Shown: positions 1-6,603 of the stretch, piece by piece
How the letters are laid out: each line of letters begins with the position of its first letter
Numbering within the stretch: position 1 is the stretch's first letter
DNA from: Chloroflexota bacterium
GTDB lineage: Bacteria; Chloroflexota; FW602-bin22; JACPRP01
Assembly (NCBI GenBank): GCA_016210495.1
Contig: JACQUC010000155.1
Location: forward strand, 1-6,603
Direction of reading: 5' to 3'
DNA: 6,603 nt
Translations under genes and position numbers: made by a program
The notes under the pieces: generated by a model
What the model was told of the DNA's origin: nothing
Databases searched by the model: none
Seen by the model: only the letters and a program-made list of their open reading frames with translations

Positions 1-1664
<1,664 letters not shown>

Positions 1665-1682
1665 TCGACCTCCCTCGGCAGC

Positions 1683-3191
1683 CTAGTAAGGAACGCTTTG
1701 CTTGAATTCTCTGATAGCTGCCACAAGCCGCTCGGCGTTTTCATCGGAGATTCTCTTCTCCTCGGCAATGGATTTACCGATTTCCGGGTGCGCGGTTTCG
1801 ACAAAGCGCAAGAAGGCTGTCTCGAAGTCCTTAACCTTCTCCACCGACACGTCATCCACATAGCCGTTGGCCACGGTGTAGATGATCATCACTTGCTGCT
1901 CCATCGGCATCGGAGTGTACTGGGGCTGCTTCAACACTTCGGTTATGCGGGCGCCTCGATCCAATTGGGCCCTCGTGGCCTTGTCCAAGTCGCTGCCGAA
2001 CTGCGCGAAGGCCGCTAGTTCCCGGTACTGCGCCAGGTCCAGACGCAGCTTCCCAGCCACCTGCTTCATAGCCTTCGTCTGCGCCGCGCCTCCCACGCGC
2101 GAAACCGAGAGGCCCACGTTCAACGCAGGCCGGATACCTGCGTAAAAGAGGTCGCTTTCCAGGTAGATCTGTCCATCCGTGATCGAGATGACGTTGGTGG
2201 GGATGTACGCCGAGATATCGTTGGCCAACGTTTCGACCACCGGGAGCGCTGTCAGGCTGCCACCACCACGCTCATCGCTCAGCTTCGCCGCCCTTTCTAG
2301 CAGGCGCGAGTGTAGATAGAACACGTCGCCGGGGTAAGCCTCACGTCCCGGCGGGCGCCGCAACAGCAGGGATATCTGCCGATAAGCCCAGGCGTGCTTG
2401 GAGAGATCGTCGTAGATGATCAGGGCATCGCCACCCGACTCCATCACTTCCTCGGCGATGGCGCAGCCCGAATAGGGCGCGAGATATTGAAGCGCTGCCG
2501 GCTGATCGGCCGACGCTAAGACGACGATGGTGTGGCCCATCGCGCCGAACTCCTCCAGCTTGGCCACCACCTGCGCCGCCTTCGAGGACTTCTGACCGAT
2601 GGCCACGTAGACGCAAACGACGTTCTTGCCCTTTTGGTTAATGATCGTGTCGATGGCGATGGCGCTCTTGCCGGTCTGCCGATCGCCGATGATCAGCTCG
2701 CGCTGGCCCCGTCCGATGGGGATAACGGCATCGATCGCCTTGATGCCGGTCTGGACAGGGGTGTTGACGGGTTGTCGCTCGGTCACGTTAGGGGCCACTC
2801 GCTCGATAGGTCTGTAGCTCGCCGCCTCAATCGGCCCCTTACCGTCGATGGCATTGCCCAGCGGGTCGACAACTCGGCCGAGCATGGCATTGCCCACAGG
2901 CACCTGGGCGATGCGACCGGTCGTCCGCACCTGGTCGCCCTCTTTGATCTGGGCGTCGGGCCCCAGCAGCACCACGCCGACCGTGTCCTCCTCCAGGTTG
3001 AGGGCGAGGCCCATGACGTCGTGTCCAAACTCGACCAATTCGCCGGCCATAACGCCCGAGAGGCCGTAGACGCGGGCGATACCGTCGTGCACCTCGACAA
3101 CCGTGCCAACGTCCACCGTGCTCAACGGCGCGGCAAAACGCTCGATGTGTTCGCGAATTATCTGGCTGATTTCTTCTGCTCGAACAGCCAT
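1683..3191 (-). CDS. atpA: F1Fo ATP synthase subunit alpha
   Basis: Non-catalytic nucleotide-binding subunit of the alpha3beta3 head, 502 residues, full length. The N-terminal helix ([15 protein letters not shown]) binds delta in homologues. A beta-barrel domain follows (about 25-90). The Walker A motif GDRQTGKS is at residues 169-176, and [15 protein letters not shown] near 258-272 covers the Walker B region. [17 protein letters not shown] (355-371) holds the arginine finger Arg365, equivalent to E. coli Arg373, which reaches into the beta catalytic site. The C-terminal helical domain ends [21 protein letters not shown] differs from the common SKQAVAYRQ; I recall this form from Chloroflexota. 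It is followed by atpG after 18 bases. Confidence 0.98.
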   Translation of the reverse strand: MAVRAEEISQIIREHIERFAAPLSTVDVGTVVEVHDGIARVYGLSGVMAGELVEFGHDVMGLALNLEEDTVGVVLLGPDAQIKEGDQVRTTGRIAQVPVGNAMLGRVVDPLGNAIDGKGPIEAASYRPIERVAPNVTERQPVNTPVQTGIKAIDAVIPIGRGQRELIIGDRQTGKSAIAIDTIINQKGKNVVCVYVAIGQKSSKAAQVVAKLEEFGAMGHTIVVLASADQPAALQYLAPYSGCAIAEEVMESGGDALIIYDDLSKHAWAYRQISLLLRRPPGREAYPGDVFYLHSRLLERAAKLSDERGGGSLTALPVVETLANDISAYIPTNVISITDGQIYLESDLFYAGIRPALNVGLSVSRVGGAAQTKAMKQVAGKLRLDLAQYRELAAFAQFGSDLDKATRAQLDRGARITEVLKQPQYTPMPMEQQVMIIYTVANGYVDDVSVEKVKDFETAFLRFVETAHPEIGKSIAEEKRISDENAERLVAAIREFKQSVPY

Positions 3192-3193
3192 TG

Positions 3194-3201
3194 TCACCTC
3201 C
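3194..3201 (-). promoter_or_regulatory. Ribosome binding site that decides the atpA start
   Basis: GGAGGTGA is an 8-base match to the anti-Shine-Dalgarno and lies 2 bases from ATG 3191 (5 bases counted from GGAGG). The in-frame GTG at 3197-3195 is part of this element and cannot be the start it serves. The protein therefore begins MAVRAEEI. Confidence 0.8.
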
Positions 3202-3229
3202 GTTTATGGCAACTTTTGTACTCAAACAA

Positions 3230-3763
3230 TCAGGCTTGAGCCAGCCGTGTCCGCAATGACGCGAGCCTCTCTGCCACGCTCGCGTTGATCAGCTTATCGC
3301 CTACTCTGGCAACCAGGCCTCCGATGATCGCCGGATCAACGGACAGCCGCAGCACTATCTTCTTGCCACTCAGCGCCGCCAGGCGCTCGGCAACCGTGCG
3401 AGCCATGTCTTCGTCGAGAGGAACCGCCGTGGTAACTTCCGCGATGGCGACGCCGCGCTGCTCGTTTGTCAGCCGTTCGAACTCATCGACGATGCTGTCG
3501 ATGAGCTCCGTTCGCCTTTTGCTCACCAAGACGTAGACGAAGTTCTTGGGCAGTGTGCCAAGGGCCGGCAAGCCCGCGTCGATAACCTTCCTTTTCTGCT
3601 CAAATGGCACTTCGGGATTCTGCACGATCTGCGCCACCTCCGGTTGCCGCATGAAATCCCTGATGTCTTTGAGATCAGCGAGCCACGTATCGTAATCGTC
3701 TTTCGAGATGGCAAGATCGAAAATAGCCCGGGCATACCGCCGCCCGGCGGCGCCTTTAATCAT
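3230..3763 (-). CDS. atpH: F1Fo ATP synthase subunit delta
   Basis: Cytoplasmic stator subunit of 177 residues (usual length) that caps the alpha3beta3 head and ties it to the b dimer. The N-terminal domain starts with the typical GRRYARAIFDLA (residues 8-19). The C-terminal signature DPAIIGGLVARVGDKLIN (143-160) is clear. I chose ATG at 3763, which has GGAGG six bases upstream. An upstream ATG at 3826 would add 21 residues (MIACPYAVF...) that lack family resemblance and lie across the spacer hairpin. Codons 4-9 (GGC GCC GCC GGG CGG CGG) can form a short GC-rich hairpin just inside the gene. Confidence 0.95.
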   Translation of the reverse strand: MIKGAAGRRYARAIFDLAISKDDYDTWLADLKDIRDFMRQPEVAQIVQNPEVPFEQKRKVIDAGLPALGTLPKNFVYVLVSKRRTELIDSIVDEFERLTNEQRGVAIAEVTTAVPLDEDMARTVAERLAALSGKKIVLRLSVDPAIIGGLVARVGDKLINASVAERLASLRTRLAQA

Positions 3764-3800
3764 ATGACTCCTCCACCACAGGTCCCCAGGCTCAGAAATA

Positions 3801-3855
3801 AACACAGCATACGGGCACGCGATCACTCACGCGTACCCGTCCTGGTCTTTGTGTT
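3801..3855 (-). promoter_or_regulatory. Extended hairpin in atpF-atpH spacer
   Basis: The core is an 11-position stem (3811-3821 with 3830-3840) closing an 8-base loop. Ten positions are Watson-Crick pairs. The eleventh is a C/A mismatch on the plus strand but a G-U pair in the minus-strand transcript. A second 6-bp stem, AACACA with TGTGTT (3801-3806 and 3850-3855), lies outside it across an internal loop. It fills much of the 102-base spacer. The downstream sequence is only loosely U-rich, so a processing or stability element or a weak attenuator is likelier than a full terminator. Confidence 0.6.
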
Positions 3856-3865
3856 GTCGTGATCG

Positions 3866-4366
3866 TCAGTTATTGCTGGGCCGATCGCTCTCGGCCAGGA
3901 CATCTTTGATCAGGCGGTAGTGAGCGGGGTCATCCAGCGAACGACCGACGACTTTGCTGGCAGCCAGAATCGCCAGATCGGCCACTTCCTTGCGGAGCTC
4001 GGCGACGGCCTGTCGCTTGTCGCGCTCGATCTGCGCGTGGGCCTTTTCCAGAAACTCCTCCGCTTCCCGGCGCGACTCCACCTGAGCCTCCTGCCGGATC
4101 CGCTCGGCCATCTGGCTGGCCTGCGCCACTATTGCCTGCCCTTCCTTGCGCGCCTGGTCGAGTCGCTCGGAATACTCCACCTCGGCCCGGGCCAATTGCT
4201 CTTTAATCCTCCTTGCATCCTCCAGACTCTCCGTGATCCGCGCCGCACGCTTGTCCAGCATATTCAGAATCGGTTTGTAGGCCACAGCTCGGAGGATGAT
4301 CAGGAGCAACACAAAGTTGATTATCTGGGCCAGCAGGCCCTGTGCGTTGATGCCAAGTGCCTCCAA
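3866..4366 (-). CDS. atpF: F1Fo ATP synthase subunit b
   Basis: Peripheral-stalk subunit of 166 residues, a normal length. One N-terminal membrane helix (about 9-30, LLAQIINFVLLLIILRAVAY) is followed by the typical KPILNMLDKR junction. A long, highly charged helix runs from about 35 to 140 and should form the right-handed coiled coil of the b dimer. The C-terminal region (LAILAASKVVGRSLDD) is where delta binds in homologues. Only one b gene is present, so a homodimer is expected. The start is TTG at 4366: an in-frame TAG lies two codons upstream, AAGGAG (4374-4379) sits 7 bases before it, and no ATG or GTG allows the membrane helix to be kept. The weak start codon may hold b at two copies per complex. 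Confidence 0.96.
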   Translation of the reverse strand: MEALGINAQGLLAQIINFVLLLIILRAVAYKPILNMLDKRAARITESLEDARRIKEQLARAEVEYSERLDQARKEGQAIVAQASQMAERIRQEAQVESRREAEEFLEKAHAQIERDKRQAVAELRKEVADLAILAASKVVGRSLDDPAHYRLIKDVLAESDRPSNN

Positions 4367-4399
4367 GGACTAACTCCTTCTGCGAATATCCAAACAACG

Positions 4400-4434
4400 G
4401 GGTCTGAGCGTTGATCGGACTACAATCAACACCC
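4400..4434 (-). promoter_or_regulatory. Inverted repeat in atpE-atpF spacer
   Basis: The inner stem is GTTGAT with ATCAAC (4410-4415 and 4425-4430) and has a 9-base loop. An outer 4-bp stem, GGGT with ACCC (4431-4434 and 4400-4403), is set off by a 6-base bulge on one side. It lies about 26 bases after the atpE stop and has no U-tract. It could mark the 3' end of a stabilised atpE message; this is inference. Confidence 0.45.
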
Positions 4435-4460
4435 AGCACACTGCCCGAAGACCATCACCG

Positions 4461-4756
<296 letters not shown>

Positions 4757-4764
4757 GGTAGGTC

Positions 4765-5625
4765 TCAGTGCGATTCGCCGTGCTCAGCCCCGTGTTCAGC
4801 CGTAGCAACCGTCAGGAATACCAGGGTCAGCATCATAAAGATGAACGCCTGTATAACCCCAACAAACAACTCCAGTCCCATAAAGGGAATCAGTATAACC
4901 CAGGGAATCAAGAAAGACATCACTCCCAGCAGCACCTCGCCCGCGAAGATGTTGCCGAAAAGTCGGAAGCTGAAGGAGATCATCTTGGCAACCTCGCTCA
5001 CCAGCTCCAGAACGCCCACAAAGAAGTCGATGGGGCCCTTCAGGTTGATAAACCGTCCGGCATAGCCCTTGAAACCCACAGCCCTGATACCATAGATTTG
5101 CGTGGCCACGACCGAGATGATGGCCAGCCCCAGGGTGGTGTTCAGGTCGGTGTTCGCCGACCTGAAGAAGGCCATCAACACGTTCTCCTTATGCCCCTCG
5201 ACCTCGACGGTCTCCCAGATGCCGATCGTGCCGTAACCCGGCAGCAGGCCCATCCAGTTGGACACCAGGATGAACAGGAAGAACGTGGTCACCAGCGGAA
5301 AAAAGCGCCGGCCCCTGTCGTGGCCGGCCGCCGCTTCGCACAGACCAGAGAGCGCCTCGATGACGACCTCGGCGAAGTTCTGGAGGCCTCCGGGCACGTC
5401 TCCCATCTTGCGCGTGGCAAAGTAGAACAGAAGCGAAAGCACGATGATCGTGCCCCAGGCAGCCGTCATCGTGTTAGTAACCGTGAAACCGCCGATGTGA
5501 GCTACCGGCTCAGCGGGAAGCTGCACGTGAGGCATCTTGACCGGGAAGAAAAAACCCCCGGCGAACAGGGCCAGGATAGCGACAAGTATGCCGATCTTCT
5601 TGACGCGGGGTGGAACCTGGGACAC
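4765..5625 (-). CDS. atpB: F1Fo ATP synthase subunit a
   Basis: Integral membrane stator subunit of 286 residues forming the two proton half-channels against the c ring. The essential arginine is Arg221 in FSFRLFGNIFAGE, equivalent to E. coli Arg210. Glu230 and Glu252 match the E. coli positions 219 and 245, and Gln259 in VIQAFIFMMLT matches Gln252. Hydrophobic segments lie near 11-27, 56-71, 108-128, 163-180, 199-222, 231-249 and 253-274. The C-terminus is His- and Glu-rich (AEHGAEHGESH). The start codon is GTG, sharing one base with the atpZ stop as TAGTG. The Shine-Dalgarno GGAGG (5633-5637, spacing 7) lies in the codons for the acidic tail of AtpZ, so translation is probably coupled. Identification is secure. 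Confidence 0.97.
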   Translation of the reverse strand: MSQVPPRVKKIGILVAILALFAGGFFFPVKMPHVQLPAEPVAHIGGFTVTNTMTAAWGTIIVLSLLFYFATRKMGDVPGGLQNFAEVVIEALSGLCEAAAGHDRGRRFFPLVTTFFLFILVSNWMGLLPGYGTIGIWETVEVEGHKENVLMAFFRSANTDLNTTLGLAIISVVATQIYGIRAVGFKGYAGRFINLKGPIDFFVGVLELVSEVAKMISFSFRLFGNIFAGEVLLGVMSFLIPWVILIPFMGLELFVGVIQAFIFMMLTLVFLTVATAEHGAEHGESH

Positions 5626-5906
5626 TACTCGTCCTCCTCCTTCTTCGAGTTGCTCCTATGGCGATCTGCGTCGATCCCGTCCGCCTTTGGCGGACGCTCC
5701 GCGGCCGCGATGGCCTTCACGACCTGTCGGTACACGGCAACAGAGCCCAGCATTATACCCAACAACGAGAACAACAGTATTCCAGCCGGCGTCGTGCCCA
5801 AGGTGCGGTCAATCCATATACCCAGCAGCAAGCTGCCGACAATGGATATGCTTATCGTCCAGCCCAGTTGGAGCAGCAGGCCCCAGGGGCGCATGTCTTG
5901 GTTCAT
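5625..5906 (-). CDS. atpZ: AtpZ/AtpI family ATP synthase accessory protein
   Basis: Small membrane protein of 93 residues with two predicted membrane segments (about 8-32 and 41-59), joined by the short turn WIDRTLGTTP that is characteristic of the family: Asp33, Gly37 and Pro40. A YRQVVK patch follows the second helix, then a hydrophilic tail ending KKEEDE. Family members sit at the head of atp operons and have been linked to c-ring assembly or Mg2+/Ca2+ supply; the function is not firmly settled. With two helices it fits AtpZ better than the longer AtpI. I chose ATG at 5906, which has GAAGG six bases upstream. A GTG at 5945, overlapping the deaminase stop, would add 13 residues (starting MIYFRLAFG) and has a poorly placed ribosome site. 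The TAG shares one base with the atpB GTG. Confidence 0.85.
   Translation of the reverse strand: MNQDMRPWGLLLQLGWTISISIVGSLLLGIWIDRTLGTTPAGILLFSLLGIMLGSVAVYRQVVKAIAAAERPPKADGIDADRHRSNSKKEEDE
5678..5696. repeat. Perfect 8-bp inverted repeat with 3-base loop in atpZ
   Basis: The arms CGTCCGCC and GGCGGACG flank a TTT loop (AAA in the transcript). It lies inside the variable hydrophilic tail of AtpZ and encodes RPPKADG, about 50 bases before the atpB start. Short GC-rich palindromes of this shape resemble REP-like elements dispersed in bacterial genomes. A single copy in this window cannot prove that. Confidence 0.5.
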
Positions 5907-5941
5907 CGTCTGCCTTCGGCCAAACGCCAGGCGGAAGTATA

Positions 5942-6409
5942 TCACACCTTGTTGGGGACGGTCAACACTTCGACCCCTGCCTCGGCAAAGGCGCTCACCG
6001 CCATCTCATCGGGGTAACCGTTGGCATAGATCACGCGCAAGATCCCTGCGTTGATGATCATCTTGGCGCAGATGAAGCACGGCTGGTGCGTAGAGTAGAT
6101 CGTGCCGCCCTTGATGGACACACCGTGGTACGCGGCCTGGATGATCGCGTTCTGCTCGGCGTGAAGGCCACGACACAGCTCGTGCCGCTGGCCAGACGGC
6201 ACCCCGAGCTGCTCGCGCAAACATCCCAGCGTGAGGCAATGCGTCATGCCGCGCGGCGCGCCGTTGTAACCGGTACAAAGGATCTGCCTCTCCTTCACCA
6301 CGATGGCGCCGACCTGTCGGCGCAGGCAGGTCGACCGCTTCGCCACGACCTCGGTAATTTGCATAAAGTAATCGTCCCAATCCGGACGCGCTTCCCGTGT
6401 GCTCTCCAC
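5942..6409 (-). CDS. dCMP deaminase (cytidine/deoxycytidylate deaminase family)
   Basis: Cytosolic zinc enzyme, 155 residues, expected to deaminate dCMP to dUMP and so feed thymidylate synthase. The catalytic zinc site is plain: H83-A-E85, where Glu85 would be the proton shuttle, and P110-C111-x2-C114. The N-terminus RPDWDDYFM (residues 8-16) and the stretch [13 protein letters not shown] (26-38) are typical of ComEB-like dCMP deaminases. Extra cysteines at 58, 63 and 79 with H57 suggest the second, structural zinc site known in several family members. The start is GTG at 6409: an in-frame TAG lies two codons upstream and the next ATG (residue 16) would cut into the conserved WDxYFM motif. 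No clear Shine-Dalgarno precedes it, only a G-run. Its last codons run into the atpZ leader. Deaminase genes beside atp operons are also known from Firmicutes. Confidence 0.93.
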   Translation of the reverse strand: MESTREARPDWDDYFMQITEVVAKRSTCLRRQVGAIVVKERQILCTGYNGAPRGMTHCLTLGCLREQLGVPSGQRHELCRGLHAEQNAIIQAAYHGVSIKGGTIYSTHQPCFICAKMIINAGILRVIYANGYPDEMAVSAFAEAGVEVLTVPNKV

Positions 6410-6415
6410 CCCAGT

Positions 6416-6562
6416 CTACCCCCCGACAGGCCCGTGGCGCCGGCGAAGCTCGGCGGAGTGGCGCTGGTTGTCTTCGTGGACTTGGTTGACGGCCCGAATG
6501 ACGCCTCCAAGGGCCTCGTGGCCCTGTCCGATGAAGTCGGCGCAGCCACATCGTCGGCACAT
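6416..6562 (-). CDS. Putative 48-residue Cys-motif small protein
   Basis: An unrecognised short reading frame begins MCRRCGC, a C-x2-C-x-C arrangement right at the N-terminus, and ends with a polar His- and Arg-rich tail, RRRHGPVGG. The cysteines could hold a metal such as zinc or an iron-sulfur centre; that is inference. HypB and some hemerythrin-like proteins also begin with an MCxxCGC-type motif, but nothing else here matches them. Support for coding: the ATG sits 5 bases after AAGGTGG (6568-6574), about three quarters of the third codon positions are G or C, and the TAG lies 6 bases before the deaminase GTG, which lacks a good ribosome site of its own and may be translationally coupled. 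A 6-bp inverted repeat with a 4-base loop lies inside (6510-6525). The alternative is an untranslated leader. Confidence 0.5.
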   Translation of the reverse strand: MCRRCGCADFIGQGHEALGGVIRAVNQVHEDNQRHSAELRRRHGPVGG

Positions 6563-6603
6563 ACTTTCCACCTTCCCTGAAGCAATGGGTTCTGCCTTAA
6601 CCA

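Noticed and set aside
3764..3826. 21-residue N-terminal extension of atpH
   Set aside because: The added residues do not resemble delta subunits; the ATG at 3763 has a good ribosome site and gives the normal 177 residues.
4389..4440. Rho-independent terminator after atpE
   Set aside because: The stem is bulged and no U-tract follows on the transcript; the operon clearly continues into atpF.
4768..6054. 428-codon plus-strand open frame opposite atpB, atpZ and the deaminase
   Set aside because: It is antisense to three clearly conserved genes, its product is low-complexity and charged with no domain, and it has no ribosome site of note.
5537..6580. 347-codon plus-strand frame across atpB, atpZ and the deaminase
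   Set aside because: Antisense shadow with no recognisable domain; its opposite strand holds conserved catalytic motifs.
6295..6585. 96-codon minus-strand frame overlapping the deaminase start
   Set aside because: It overlaps the deaminase in another frame and shows no motif. The MCRRCGC frame in the same stretch has a better ribosome site and stops before the deaminase.

Overview
The window is the front and middle of a bacterial F-type ATP synthase operon, read entirely on the minus strand from high to low coordinates. In transcription order it holds a putative 48-residue Cys-motif protein (6562-6416), a dCMP deaminase (6409-5942), an AtpZ/AtpI-type accessory protein (5906-5625), then atpB (a), atpE (c), atpF (b), atpH (delta), atpA (alpha), atpG (gamma) and the first 261 codons of atpD (beta), which runs off the left edge. 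The order B-E-F-H-A-G-D is the classical bacterial one; atpC (epsilon) would be expected just beyond position 1. No convincing plus-strand gene, RNA gene, mobile element or CRISPR array is visible. No stretch over 300 bases lacks a gene.

The DNA is moderately GC-rich. A single atpF gene (no b' copy) argues against a cyanobacterial or purple phototrophic operon. The dCMP deaminase beside the operon and the alpha-subunit wording SKHAWAYRQ suggest Chloroflexota or a Firmicutes-like relative. This is inference from memory of such operons; only a tree could settle it. The c subunit carries the proton-type carboxylate site and lacks the Na+ ligands.

The layout has two halves. From atpH to atpD the genes are tightly packed (gaps of 38, 18 and 17 bases). 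The membrane-sector genes are separated by longer spacers of 76 (a-c), 94 (c-b) and 102 bases (b-delta), and each spacer holds an inverted repeat. The hairpins on the two sides of atpE have nearly the same stem. Start codons also differ: GTG for a and TTG for b, but ATG behind a full AAAGGAGG for c, the subunit needed in many copies. Together these features look like a post-transcriptional system for setting subunit ratios.

How the genes work together: a and the c ring form the proton path, b2 and delta form the stator, alpha3beta3 carries the catalytic sites, and gamma is the rotor. AtpZ is a small membrane protein thought to help assembly or ion supply. The dCMP deaminase makes dUMP for thymidylate synthesis and is not part of the enzyme. 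The small Cys-motif gene at the head of the cluster is the least explained element.
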